From Chinchilla lanigera (taxonomy: Eukaryota; Chordata; Mammalia; Rodentia; Chinchillidae), in contig NW_004955423.1 in assembly GCF_000276665.1 (NCBI RefSeq), positions 3,678,648 to 3,742,647 on the forward strand: a stretch of DNA of 64,000 bases, in the 5' to 3' direction. A model generated the notes under the pieces. It saw nothing but the letters and a program-made list of their open reading frames with translations, had not been told where the DNA came from and made no database searches. The translations under genes and the position numbers were made by a program. Below, piece after piece: positions 11,365-24,179 of this stretch (positions are counted from its first letter, which is position 1; each line of letters opens with the position of its first letter).

Positions 11365-14300
11365 CAAGTGAGGCTTTTTGAAATGAAGTTATGATGCTTG
11401 CACCCTGAAGAATCAGACATTAGGATTTCATCAAGAAGGCCCTGTGTTACTGATCTCCTTGTCTGGCACTTTATCTTTTCTTCACCTCTGACCTTCCTTT
11501 CAGGCTCTCTTCAAGGCATCGTGAACGTAAGCCCTTGTGGTGTTCTTTTAGAAGTGGGATTGCTGCCATCCCCTCGGGTGAATTTAAGCAGCTGCCGGAA
11601 TCAGTGACAAGGTTGGGTACAGATTTGGTATCCTGGCTGGGAAAGAGATTACGGGTCAGTCCCCAGTGCTGGGAGACAATAGATTCAAGCAGTTCAGGAT
11701 TTTTTGGATATCCGAAAAAGATTTCATGAAATTTGTAAAGATCTAACAGTGTATTGCAGATTTCATGTGGTCTAAACAGCTTATACTAAGTACAACTCTC
11801 GGTAGTGAGTAAGTGGTGTTTTCACAGCTATGCAATTTTTCCAAGATCGAACTGCCCTGGGATAGTTTAATTCCACAAAGTTGGACAAAGCAGGTGGCCT
11901 CTTGCATTTAGATTCTTTATTTGTTAAAGGGTATCCTAACTGTAGAGTGTCCCTGTCTTTTACTGCAAAGATTTATATACTCATTTTAGTGAATTTAGAC
12001 AATCAGGCAATGCCTTCTTAATTTCTCAAAGTACTGGCAAGTTATATCAGTTTAGATACTATAGAAAATCTGGTATATATGAATGATATATACGATAGCA
12101 ATGTTTTTTCCCATAAAAGGAAGAGACAGCACATTAAAATTACTTCTATTTTGTCTTTTATCATCATCTTATCTTTCACCAAAATTTTAAGAGAAAATCC
12201 TTGATATTTATTTAGGCTTAAGGGTTTTTGTAATTTTAATATTCTTGTTTCAATGTCATTATGAAGAAAGGTACACTTACATGTTGAGTCTGTAGATTTC
12301 TGAAATTCAAAATAAAATTTTCCAAAATTTTTAACATTTTGAAAGAAGAGAATTCAACATATTCTTCACAACCTTTCTCTTTTTTTTTTTTACTTACTTT
12401 TCCTCCAAAACTTCTTCATAGGAATTCACATTTGCATTGTATGGTGATATTTTTTTTTTTTTCTGTTGTAGAGAGTAATAAAGAAAAGTCAGGAAAGGAC
12501 CATTTTAAAAAGATAGAGCATTCAGTCTAACCAGTGTGAGTCCCACATGAGAGACTGTCGGAATGGATAGGAGCAAACCCTCTAGCCTTGATTTCATGCC
12601 CTTGCTGCAGCAAAGGGCAGGTGCACACTTACCAGTCCATACAAGTGCATAATTTCTGTTCTAATGCAGTCTCATTCTGTGAAGTTTACTTAGGGACAGT
12701 GACTTCTTTAGTTCTTCAGAGCTGGTACTATATTTTGGAAGCAAAAAGTAATGGTTCATACCACTCTTTTCCCAGTTAACTGGAGCCCTGCTAACTCATT
12801 TTTTTGAATTAATTCACAAAAATTTGTTAAGAGAACAGTATTACCAAACATATGAACCACATATGGGGCACCAAATCATGCACTTTCTACGAAGGATGCC
12901 ACGGCATCAGGGTGAGGACACTGATCATATCAGAGAATTACAGACCTGCAACTGATTTTTCCAATTATTATCGGCCAAAACTCTTCTATTGTTTTATCTC
13001 TGCGGTTCCAAGACTTCAGAAGATTTGAAAGATTTCCCCCACAAGTTTAGTTTTTATCCTGCTAACAGCTACATGCAAACACTGTTCGGGAACAGTAATG
13101 TTTGGATGGGCTTTTTGGAGATTTCTGTTGCCCGTTCGGAAACCTATGATCTCAAATGATTTTGTTACATGATGAAGGATCTAAGCTTACCTGACCCCAG
13201 ATCACAGACAGAGTTAGTCTGACAGGGGTTAGCAATTAGGTTCTGGGTAGAAACACATTGTCTACTAAGCATAAGCAAAGTTTTTCAGAGAACAAGTGAA
13301 AAAAGTGGCAATGATTCTTCACTTTTAGACTGATCGACCCCATCTGCAGGAAAATATATTTTTATATACATTTAACCTTTTATTTTAAAAATTGCAGGGA
13401 AATTCCCCATGGTTAAATTCTCACACGGACAATTATGACAGACAAAAGCATTATGGGCACCTGCTTCTCTTTGATACTTTCTCATGACTTTCATCATTAT
13501 GAAGATTGGCTTCTATGATATTCATATGAGTTTGAGCCTAGCCAGCAAAAGGTAGGAAAATCAATTAGAGAAGAAAATTCAGCCTTAAATTTTGTGCCCT
13601 TGAAAGGGCTGCTTATAGTCTCTGGACAGCCAGGTACTTATATATGACTCATCTGTGATGAAATTTTGAAAGAAAATTAGGGGGATGTTGAAGTTCAGTG
13701 TTTTAAAAAAAGCATTTCTTTGGGCCATTCAAGTTATCACCTAAGCTGGTGCTTTCATTCCAGTAAAGTCCTGAATGAAAACTAGTTATAATGAATCAAG
13801 AATCTCACACGGGAAATAAAGCAGTTGGCTAGAATTCTTAGGTTATTGCTATTATTTTAAAAATTGTTTTGTAAAGTAATTTGCTTCTCCCGTGTTGGTG
13901 GATTTGTTCTTTTACATTCTCTGGCAGTCAAGGAAAAGTTAGCTCAAGTCTTGCTCCCTCTGCCATTAACAGATGGCACGCAGATCTCAGCATAAGCTGT
14001 GGCTCCCGGGCCACAGGCAAAGGGTGAGGGCCGCTCCCCTGTGGACACCCTCAAAAGGCCCTAAGCTTGAGTAGCACGAATGAAAAGGTCTAGTGCTGGT
14101 GTTAATTACGCAGAAACCACACAGAAAGTGCTGGCTGTTACTGAGTTGAGAGGTTGGGCATCTCTTCTTCCCCAGATAAAAGGCTTGATATGAAAACATT
14201 TTGCAGAGGACAATGAAGTGAAGATTAGCATAATCTTCTGCAGTATCCTCAGTAAGCTATCCATGAGTGAGTTGCTTTTTTCTCATTCCTTTGGCTCTAA

Positions 14301-16050
14301 TGTCTGGATTTAAGGAATGGTATTGTTAAGAGTAGGCTTTGTCCTTGGAGCCTGACAGTTGTGTTTTTCCCGCCTTCATGTGATCATCCCAGTTGCTGGT
14401 CTCCTGCTCTTCGGGTAGGCAGACAATGGAAGGAAAAATGAAGCGTCAGTTCATTGACAAAACCTCCCTGTGCTACGTTATTCTTAATCCAGACTCTTCG
14501 GGGTTTTTCTTTTCCTTTTCTTTCTGATTTTTCTTTAAACATTCTCTCAGCCATGCTCCCTGTTTGAATAGGAGAAAGTCTCTTTAATATCATCCTGGGG
14601 AAAATGTGGAGCAAGGAACACTGAACTTTGAGGTTTAGGCAGCTTTAAGTACATACATAAATAAAATGCAAATTGTGTTGTTTTCACCGTACTTTAAGCA
14701 GACATTAAACTGCCCTTCTTACATTTTATATCAAAAACAGTAGCTGTTAAAATGGTTATTCAGATGTATGCAACGAAAAGCCTTTAGTGTTGAGGTTTTT
14801 CATGAGAAGAATTTAACCACTTGCACAAGGCAGCTTAATGCCGTTCTTTGAGTGCTAGTCCGGTGGCTAATGCACTGGTTTGTGGGCTACTTTGATCCCA
14901 GCTGCCCTGTTTTAAGTCTTGCTATGACTGGTTAAGCTAGTGCTCTGTAACCCCAGGGATAACTTAAGGGTTCTGAAAGTCATGAGGCACGGTCCCCAAG
15001 ATCAAAATATAAAAATAGGTCTGGGGTCAGGGAACTCGACAGGCCCCTGGAAGCCCTTCACTTTTACAGCTGGAGATAGTCTCTTATGTATTTAGAATTC
15101 GTCATTAGGATTCTGACAAAGAAGTGCTGTATGGGATTGCTGCAGGGCAGGCTCTTTGAATCTTATTCCTGATTTAATAAAAAAAAACCAACTGGCTGCT
15201 GACAGGAGACAAGGCAAGTAAAAGGAACGCATTGAAAAGCAGCTTATATCTGTTGATGGATGAAGAAGGGCTAGAATGGCTGAGTTTTGAGTTTGGGTGA
15301 AAACTCCAGAGTTTATTTTTTATACAAGATGGATTTGGCAGTCACTGGTTCTGGAGGGACTGTTAGTATTGACAGCCTGTGTCAGATAATGTACTCACCT
15401 TTCCAAAGTTCTGTCATGGCCAGCTGTGGCTGGATCATGTTCTGGATCTAGACTTCCTACTTGCTGAACCACCAAGATCACATAGAAACATGGCGTTTTA
15501 CCTCGTCAGACTTTCCTAAAATTTTCTTTCCTGGTACTAATCACTTAAATATTTGCTTTTCCTTCACAGAAGTAGCTCATTCTACTTCAGTCTATAAGGA
15601 AAACTAAGGGCTGTCATTGGACACAACCAAGTTCATTTAGCTAGGCTTGGATGGATGCCTGTGTCACCACGTCACCACACTGTGACATGGAAGAGGACTG
15701 AAGAGATTTTGTATGTCACTTAATAGGCATTGGCTTATGGTTTGGAACCAAAGGCCAAACTGAGTCACTCCACTCATGAGGTGACATTGGACGCTTTCTG
15801 TGGTAGAGCAGAAGGACCACTTGATATGGAGAGTCACACCTGGCAAGTTCTGCGAGTGCCTCTGCAGCCTGGTAACTGACCTGTGAGATTCCCCTGTCAT
15901 CTGGACAATGGTCTTCTCAGTAGCAACTCCGCAGTTTTGCTGAGGAGACTAAAGGAGATCATGTGTTTTAGGGCAATTTGAAAACTTTAAATCACTACAC
16001 CTATGTAAGCTGTCATTATGACACTTTTAGAAATACTTTGGACACTCACA
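11365..16050. other. Unique non-coding sequence, possible conserved blocks
   Basis: About 4.7 kb almost free of recognisable transposons, with only T-runs at 12381-12392 and 12451-12464. Blocks such as 12900-13350 and 14780-15000 are of high complexity with some CpGs kept (for example CTGTTCGGGAACAG at 13082-13095). No protein family matches the short frames. Interspersed-repeat depletion can go with regulatory constraint, but that is inference. Confidence 0.45.
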
Positions 16051-16059
16051 AATATATAT

Positions 16060-16220
16060 TAATTCAGCAAACACTTATTGAACACTAATTCTATATCAGA
16101 TTGCCCAGGCCACAGAGGGGTTCAAAGATACAGTTTATGTCCTCAAGGAAATCTATAAGAGGTAGAGACAAAACGACTTGCAACTAAAACTACTATAAGT
16201 TTAAGGAACTCTGTCCCTTT
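16060..16220 (-). repeat. L2 LINE 3' fragment
   Basis: 'ttcagcaaacacttattgaa' then 'cactaattctatatcag', later 'gttcaaagatacag' and 'cctcaaggaaatctata', follows the reverse complement of the L2 3' end (target-size and 'gagctt' blocks). Old and diverged. Confidence 0.6.
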
Positions 16221-16584
16221 CAGTATTAGTTGAGGACCTACTGTGTACACTGCACTGTGCTGAGCATGTTGGTGCTGGTGGTGCATTACTGTGAAGTATG
16301 ATAATCTATTTGAAAAGATAAGACTTTTTCAATGAACTCCCCTACCCACTAATAAAAGGCTGTGAAAGCTAGGTGCCAAACGAATGAGGTGCACAATAAA
16401 TTCAAAGAAGATAGCCACGATTCCCAAAGGTGGGATTTGAGTTGGCTGAGTATGAAAAACATTTGAACTTCAAAATATATCATTTGGTCTCCTGAAGGTA
16501 TTTAGCTATGTCTAACATATGTTATTGGAACAACTATTATCATGATTACCGCTCATACTCTCAGATCAGGTTTTTGTTTATTTT

Positions 16585-16670
16585 ATCATTGTTTTCTGTA
16601 ATACTTAGCAAATTCCTAGCATAGAGTAGGAAATCAGATAATATTTGTTCAGTAAATAAATGTACACTAG
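16585..16670 (+). repeat. L2 LINE 3' fragment
   Basis: 'ctgtaatacttagcaaattc' then 'ctagcatagagtagg', ending 'atatttgttcagtaaataaa', follows the sense 3' terminus of L2. Confidence 0.55.
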
Positions 16671-16759
16671 AAGGGTGATTTCCTAGCACATAGGAGGGTA
16701 GACTGGAGACTGTACTTATACTTGTGACTTCCAAGTCATTATTCTGGTTCACCTCTGTT

Positions 16760-18920
16760 TCTCTTGATGCGGTTTTGAATAAGGCAGTGCATGAAGTGTG
16801 AGTGACACCCTTGGAACCTGTCTCTTCCTAGACACCCAAATATCTTGCCCATACTATTTTAACATCTTTGCTAATTTCACTGTCTCATTGAAACCTTTAT
16901 CTTGGATTAGGAAAGTCCTTGCCTCCCTCTCACTTCCTGCCCTAGTTCCCATAATAATCCTAATTTTGCTTCTTTCTTGTGTTTTTCAGTTCTCAAAGAA
17001 AATCTTTCCAAGATTTTCCCTAACTTCAGTTCTAGTAATCCGCTTCTAGTTTCAGCTCTAAAATACTTGTAGAATTCACTTACTTTGCCTAAATATGTGT
17101 TTTTGAAGTGAGCCACTGTCTCTACCTTGAAACTCTCTATCTGTCCCCTCTGTCCACTGCAGCTTCCAGCTCTCCAAAAGTAGTTACTGGGTCCATGTAA
17201 TCTGCATGTGATAACACAAGCCTAGTATTTAGTGCTACTTGAAACTTAAAAAATGTTTTTTGACAATAAAATGAGTAATTTTTTCCTGAATCCTTGTGAG
17301 AATGCTAAACTAATGAAAGACATCCCTGTAGTTGGAAAAATATTTGATATCTTCATCCATACCTCCCCCTTCCTGGAAACATACTTTGTCACTGTGATAC
17401 TTTTCTCAACTGCCTGGTCTATGAATGGATTATGTAAGGCCAATGACATCTTTTAGAATCACTTTGGAGTGGCTTATTGAGATGATTTGCTTTCCTTTAG
17501 TATTTACTTATTCCTTCAGGTTATTCCATATGGCCAAGCTGAAACAGAGACAAGCTGGGTGTGACTAATGCAAACAAGTCACGCTGGTCCCTGGCCAGTG
17601 ATGGCTCTTCACTTGGGGTGCAGAGACACTTTTCTTTGAGTTCCCCTGCTCTGCTCTTACAAGGTCAGCTCTTTTGTTTTCCTGATGATATAAAATTAAT
17701 CTCCTAGTATTTTGGCAGTCTGGTGTCCAGTACATTGTATTCTATAAGATTTTATTTTATTTGTCAAAAGAGTTCTAAATTGTCAATAATAAATGTCAGT
17801 ATCAGTGCTAAATAATGGCCACTGAGGTCTGAGACAATGCACATTATTTTGAAGGGGAGGGGAGGAGAATAAATATCCAGTATACCAGCTTCCAAACTCC
17901 CTGGCCAGCTTGAGAACTATGGAAAGCCGCAAAGGAATCCTGGGACATGGCTGCAGTACCGGGCCCAGCCTCACAAACTCACCACAGGGTGAGAGGAAGG
18001 CCATCCTGTGTCCACATAGGACGAAAGGATGATGCTTCATTGTAAGGGACAAAGGCAGCACTAAGCACTGGGTAAAGGAAAAGGGAAAAGAAATTCTACA
18101 ATTAGAGGACTGTAGGAGAACGCTGTGATGTTTATGAAGAATCATTATTAATAGAGTAATGAGGAGTTTGGCATGTCTACAAAGCACTGAAAAGACTACC
18201 GTTCTCAGCCCATGGGCACTGGGGACCCTTGCAACCAGGCCCACAGGAGTTTGAGATACTACTAAAAATAAGGGAAAGCCAGCAGGATCGAAAGAACACT
18301 CTCTAATACATGGCAGCAATTTCTACTGACCTGGTTGGGGTGCTGTGGATATCTGGCTTTGGGGGGCTGTTTAGGATAGAGTTGTTATAAATCTGTCACT
18401 TCCCCAGCTGTGCCTTATCTGTACTGCCTTTTGGGAATAAGTTTGGCCACATCCAATCCCTTGGGGTTACATTTATCACTCAAAATGTGGGTGCATTTAT
18501 TAACTTCACTAGGTTAAAGGATTCTAAAGTAAATTCGTGATGGTGATGGAGGATATTTTTAAAATTTTCAAAAATAAATTTATGTTCACTTGAAAAGGAC
18601 TTACAGGCTTATTAGGTCAATTGGATGAGTGATTAGTTCAAAATATTGATCTTAGAGGGCTGTCATCCTTCATCCACTTTTGTGATCAGGGCGTGGAGAC
18701 CAGACCAGCACAAAGGTGTTCGATACATGCTCAATTTACACTAACTTCATCTGGCTTAACTTTAACAGAAATACGAAAAAACAAAATAAAACAAAACAAT
18801 GATAGAATTGACAGGGACTTGTATTGGTGAGCAAGTTTTGTGAACAAACATTACCTGGAACTTATCAGAATTTGATTATTTGGAGCTGGTAGCCAGTGAA
18901 GGAAGGTGGAAGAGGCAATT
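16760..18920. other. Unique non-coding sequence
   Basis: No repeat family firmly recognised. It contains the longest unmasked open frame of the window, 178 codons on the minus strand (17783-18319). This has no recognisable domain, no splice context seen, and a composition like random translation of the flanks. I do not call it a gene. Confidence 0.5.
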
Positions 18921-18929
18921 CTGAAAACA

Positions 18930-19050
18930 TAATGGTGGCACAGTCCTACAATCCCAGCACCCTGGGAGGCTGAGGCAGGAAGACTACAGTTTAAGCTCAG
19001 CCTGGGAAAATTCATGACTAGTGAGACCCTGTCTCAAAAAAAAATACTTT
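18930..19050 (+). repeat. B1-type SINE, monomeric right half
   Basis: 'aatcccagcaccctgggagg' with 'ctgaggcaggaagac' and GTGAGACCCTGTCTCAAAAA. Only one 'cagcctggg' block is present, so it lacks the internal duplication found in the copies at 867 and 4295. It is followed directly by an ID-like unit. Confidence 0.85.
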
Positions 19051-19055
19051 AAAAA

Positions 19056-19125
19056 AGGGCTTGGGATTTAGGTTAGTGTGAAGACCCTGTGTTCAATCCC
19101 TGACACTGAAAAAGAATAAAAAGAA
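19056..19125 (+). repeat. Diverged ID-like (tRNA-derived) unit after B1
   Basis: GGGCTTGGGATTTAGGTTAG, then 'ccctgtgttcaatccctgac' and an A-rich tail. This is a decayed tRNA-derived SINE with B-box-like GTTCAATCC. It abuts the preceding B1 and is probably the right half of a B1-ID dimeric SINE. Confidence 0.7.
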
Positions 19126-20285
19126 AGACATGATCGAGACTCCCCTGTTATATTGTTTGACATTTTAACCTTTGAATCCATGCCCTTAATTTAAGACAGA
19201 TTTTAGAAAAACTTTGTTAAACTACATGTGGTTTACCTAGTATGAAAAGTGAATTAACCTGTGTATACCCTGTACACAAAAATACTTTAGCTTTTGCCAG
19301 GTAATTGGCAAAGAGCAATTCTCTGAGTGAACAGATTTTAGAACAGAGATTTTGTTTGGAGGCAAAGGGAGGAGACACGAAGAGGAAGGTGCCACTGGAT
19401 GTGACCACTGGACAACCAAGACACAGAACTGGACAGCACAGGGGATAGGTGCTGGGTACCACGTACCACAGATTCTGTTTTCTCTTTTTGCTGCTGCACA
19501 ACTGTGATGTTGGCCTTGTAACATGAGCTATCAGAATCTAACACAATGGCCCTTAAATAATAATCTACCACTTTTGACCTTGTTTGTGTTAAATTCAATA
19601 ATTTTGACTTTTCAGTTGGAGGAAGGGTGGGTGAGTCAAACCTGTGCCCAGGCAACACTATTCCAGTCAAATTGATTGTGTGTTGTTCTCAGTGACTATA
19701 TGTCTTTTTGTTTTGGTGAAATATCATGGAGCAAAGCTGTTATAACACCTATTACAATATTTCCAGAGTGACCCAGCAGGAGGAAAAACATTCAGAATAG
19801 AAAGATTGGAATGTGGAGATAAAATAGCTGGACTTAAGAAAGATTGTGGGAAAATGGGGGAACAGGAGTTAAATATACTAATTATGTGAAAATCATAGTG
19901 TCTCTATTGGATTTTGGGTTTCTTACCCTTGATGAATTGTCATCATTTAGTAGTCCACCAGCTTGTGGGAGCAGGCAACAGGGGAGGATATAAGTTGAAT
20001 CTGCCACATGGACAATGGAGACTGTGTATTCTCTGAAGATGTGAAGAATTTTGAAGAGTCACTATACTGCCTGAAAGCCGAAAGATTGTTTGCTCCCAAC
20101 TTATACTGCCCTTGAAGTCTAATAGACCCTTAGAGCAAATTTAAATATGATTACTTTCTCTGCCACAGATTCATCCACCTATGGTAGAATAGAGGTAGGA
20201 GTGATATGAGCAAATATTTATTATCCCAGCAGCCCTATGTTACAGAAAATGCATATGTGTCTCTGCTCTTAAATTAAGGAGGTAT
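19126..20285. other. Unique non-coding sequence
   Basis: No gene or repeat recognised. Overlapping minus-strand frames at 19217-19670 in all three phases are chance openings with no family resemblance. Confidence 0.5.
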
Positions 20286-20480
20286 AATATTAGCGAAAGA
20301 ACAACAGACCTGGAGTTTAGATTCTCAGCTTTTTACTGAATAAATACAGTTGCAGAAGTAAAATATCCAGCTTCATTTTCTTCACCTGTGAAATCCAGAT
20401 AGTTCTACATGGTATCTTTCTTTAATGGGCCATGATGAAGGTAAAATAAGATTGTATGAAAGTGCTAAAATGTCATTCAA
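20286..20480 (+). repeat. MIR SINE
   Basis: 'acctggagtttagattctca', then 'cttcattttcttcacctgtg' and a 3' part with 'gatgaaggtaaaataag' follow the sense MIR order. Diverged. Confidence 0.6.
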
Positions 20481-21679
20481 TTATAGTATTATTTTTATTT
20501 CCAAGATGGGTGTATGTGGAACAAAAGCTAAAACTTTTCTATAATGTGGTAATTAGATATTTAATATATTGGGTGCTATTATAAATGCAATAGATCAGAA
20601 TAAGGAGAAGTTGGTGTGGATTGCAGAGGCCAGTGAAGTCTTTAGTTTATTCCCATTGTACTACATGCTTATTCATTCCTCAGCTTTCTGAATGTCTTCT
20701 TACCCTTGAACAAAGCAGACTTAGTTAGCTCTGCCTGCCTTTGTTCCCTGACAGTAGTTAAAGCTTCAATTAGGCTGGTATCCATTGAAAGTTGACATAC
20801 TCATTTCTTTTACGTATTTGTACAGACATAGAAGCAAGCCTGTATTTGGGTTGTGTTTTGGCAGGGTTTGAAGTCATGTTCAAAGATCTAAAAAAAATTG
20901 AATGACTGAGGACACAGACTAGAATTCTAACCTTCAGTTTATGTGCAAAATCAAAAACATGCAAAGTTTGTGGTATCTGAGCTTCATCCAGTCGTTCCTA
21001 CATGAAAGTATAAAAAGAAGGCCTAGAAATAGGAGTCTTGTCAGTTTGAATGTTAGTTAAATAAGTACATAAGATAAACAGTTCAGGGAAGGTTATGCAG
21101 CTAAATTTTCAATCAGAATGCACATGAGACTATTGCACTCCCATCTCCTGGTACTCAGAGCTTGCTGGATTTGTTGCTTATCCTACTTACATAGACAAAG
21201 TTACGATTTCTAATGTTGGCATTTCATTATGCCATCTCTTCCTCCTTCTTAAATACTGTTAGATCTACCAATTTAAGTCCCATTTTCCCCCAATTTAATA
21301 TTGTTGAAGAAGTAATTAACAACACCTAAGTTCAGCCATCCCTCTACTCCCTTAACGTCATTTCTGACAGATTTCCCCCCCCCCCCCCCGCCCGCCACCC
21401 CTCAAGGGCTTGCATTGCCTGGACTTCTTAGATTTTTTAAAAAATCTAATTAGAAAGTAGGATTAAATTCTGAACTGAAGATCCCTTGTAAGCACCAGGT
21501 TGGAGAGGCAGCTATACAGGGGGGCATTATGGACTAAATAGGACTTGTCCTCAGAATTGTTCCAGATAGTTTGTTTTCATCTTACGCCCTCTATGATGAG
21601 GACGAGAGTCATGACATGAGTCATGGTCTCAAGTTCACTGATTTTTAGACAGTAGGTACTCTGCTAATGTTGTGGAGTG
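20481..21679. other. Unique non-coding sequence with poly-C run
   Basis: No gene recognised. A run of 15 Cs at 21375-21389 extends into a C-rich block to 21400. Confidence 0.55.
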
Positions 21680-21890
21680 TGTATAGTAAGTAAAAAACAA
21701 TGACTTGAGAATCAAAAAGAGCTAGGTTTGCATAATGTCTCTGCTTATTGCATGACTCTGGGAAGGTTATTTCACCTCTGTGAGTTTATTGTTTCCATTT
21801 CATAGGAGGAAACAGTTTACTACCTAACCACTTGTGGTTGTGGTGAGAATTAAACAGTGTGATGCTGGTCAAGGGCTTGGACAGTCCGTG
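21680..21890 (+). repeat. MIR SINE, well preserved order
   Basis: 'gaatcaaaaagagctaggtt', 'gcatgactctgggaaggtta', 'tttcacctctgtgagtttat' and 'ttgtggtgagaattaaacag' follow the sense MIR consensus along most of its length. Confidence 0.8.
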
Positions 21891-22107
21891 CTTTTCAGAA
21901 TCAGCACTCACTGCACGGTAACCTCTTACTGTCACCATCATAATTACAACAGGAGGATGATCCTAGCCTTTTTCACATTCTCAGTCTTTCTTCGAGCTCT
22001 TCACCTTTATCCTGCACATGGGAATGAGTCCATGGTGATTTCTGAAGGCTATCGTCTCAGTGACTCTGACAACTATCTTGTTCAGTTAGATGCTTTTTCC
22101 AGTTCTT

Positions 22108-22295
22108 TCTCTTTCCAGCACTATGGAATGAATCTGGGGCCTTCTCATTGTGCTATATCTCAAGCCCATTTTTAATTTTTATATTGAGACAGGGTTTTTG
22201 CTGAATTGCCTAGGCTGGGCTCAAACTTGCAATCCTGCTGCTTCAGCCTCCCAGAAAGCTGGGATTACAGTCATATGCCACCTTACTCAGCTGCA
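22108..22295 (-). repeat. B1-ID composite SINE, reverse orientation
   Basis: 22108-22165 ('ccagcactatggaatgaatc', 'tggggccttctcattgtgct') is an inverted, decayed ID-like unit. 22170-22295 ('gagacagggtttttgctgaa', then 'aggctgggctcaaac' and 'cagcctcccagaaagctggg') is an inverted B1 without internal duplication. Read on the minus strand the order is B1 then ID, as at 18930-19125. Confidence 0.8.
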
Positions 22296-22299
22296 TATT

Positions 22300-24090
22300 G
22301 TTACAGCTAACAACAATTCATTCTTTTGTCTTACTAAGTAGTATTTCGTTCTGTGGATACATAACATTTTGTTTGTCCATCTACCAAGTGATGATCATTT
22401 GGGCTTTTTCTAGTCTTTGCCCATTACAAATAACGTTGGCATCCTCATTGATGTAGAAGACTTTATACATGCGTATTTTGGTTTCTTTTAGGTAGATGTG
22501 TATATAATGGTATTTGTGGGTACAATAGGAGATTTATATTTAACTTGAAAAACAACCACCATCAAAGTGTTTTCTAATGTGGTTATTCTGAATTACATTC
22601 CCAGCATCAATATTTCAGGTTCACATTCTTACTAACACTTGTCACTGTCACACTTTTTGACTATATCCATTCTGATAGTTGTGTAATGGTATCTCACTGT
22701 TGTTTTAAATTGTATTTGTTGAATAACTAATGATGATGACTATCTTTTCATATACTTATTAGTATCTGTGATTTTTTACTGAAATCTTACCCATAACGTT
22801 TGTCTTGTTATTGAGTTTTTAAAGTGCTTTATTTAGCAAAAGTCTTTTATCAGCTATGACATTAGCAAATACTATCTGTTTACCTGTGTCTTGATTTTTT
22901 ATTTAGCTAATTGTGCTTTTGGAAAGCAGAAGCTTTCAATTTTGGTGAAGTGTAACAGCAGTTTTGTTTTAGTGGATTTTGCTTTTGATATGTATGAAAG
23001 CTTAATACCCCACAGTTGCACAGATTTGCTCATATCTTTTCTTTATGAAGTTTTAGTTTTAATTATCATACTTAGGTCATACTTAATTTCATTGTGTATG
23101 GAGTGAGGTAATGGTCTAAATTCTCCCTTCCTGTTCCTCTTCCTTCTTCTCTTCTTTTTTACTTAAAAAGATAAAAGCGTTTTTTTTTGTTTGTTTGTTT
23201 GTTTTTTTTTTTTTTTCATATTGACAGGCAATTGTGCCCGCTTTGTTGTTGAAAAAATTATCCTTGCTCATTGAATTGCTTTGTTGATCACAGGTTGAAG
23301 ATATTTCTGGAATTTCTATTCTTTTCTTTTTTTCTCTCTTCTTTTCCAAAGATCTATATCTCTTATGCCAATATCACACTGTCTTGATAACTATAATTTA
23401 ATAATAAGCTTTAAAATCATGTTGTGTAAATCCCCTGACTTTGTTCTGCTTGTTTGAAGTTGTTGTGTCTGATCTTGTCTTTGTATTTCTAGCTAAATTT
23501 AAATAATCAATTTTTACAAGTTTCTGCTAGAATCTTGATTTAGATTATATCAGTTTGTAGGTTAGTTTGGGAAGAACTGCCATTTTAGCAATAATGAGTC
23601 TTTTCATGAATGAAAATTATATATATTCCAATTACTTAGTTCTATTAAAAATCTTTTAGCAGTATTTTGTAGTTTTCAGAAGTTCCACCACCTTTGTTAA
23701 ATAGGTGTTTTATTCTGTTTGATGCCATTATTAATGGAACTAGTTTCCTAAATTTATTTTTAAACTGTTAATTGTCATTATATAAGGCACAACTAGGTCT
23801 TTTTTTGTATACTGTTAAATGTCCTTTTATCTTGCAAGACTTGCTTGATAGTTCCAGCAGACTTTTATTTTTAAAATTTGTTAAGATTTTCTTTACAACA
23901 TTGAAAAGTCCATGAAAACAATTTTATTTTTTCCATTCCAGTGAGACCATTAATTTCTTTTTCTTGCCTGATCACACTGGCTGGAATCTCTAGTACAATG
24001 AAGCAGTAAGAGTCACCATTCTTGGTTTGTTCCTGATCTTAGCATTTAGGTTTTACCATTAAGTGTGATTTACAGGGTATAATCAAAATA
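22300..24090 (-). mobile_element. Old L1 3' half (ORF2 tail region), antisense
   Basis: Reads on the plus strand as a reversed L1: 'taagtagtatttcgttctgt', 'gtgtaatggtatctcactgt', 'tcttttatcagctatgac', 'gaaagcagaagctttcaatt', 'tttggtgaagtgtaacagca', 'caatatcacactgtcttgat', 'aactataatttaataataag', and 'ctggctggaatctctagtac'. These correspond in order to the end of ORF2 back toward its C-terminal domain. Many indels and stops; dead. Short plus-strand frames inside are antisense L1. A (GTTT)/poly-T stretch lies at 23180-23218. Confidence 0.8.
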
Positions 24091-24179
24091 TGCAAAGAAT
24101 GTTTAAATTTAAAAGTTATTGCAGTAAAATACATATTGCCATGAATCCTCCTCACAGTACACTCCCTTGTTTTGAACAC

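Noticed and set aside
17783..18319. 178-codon open frame on the minus strand
   Set aside because: No recognisable domain, no splice signals or neighbouring exons seen, and length within what chance allows in 64 kb on six frames. A protein search and RNA-seq would settle it.
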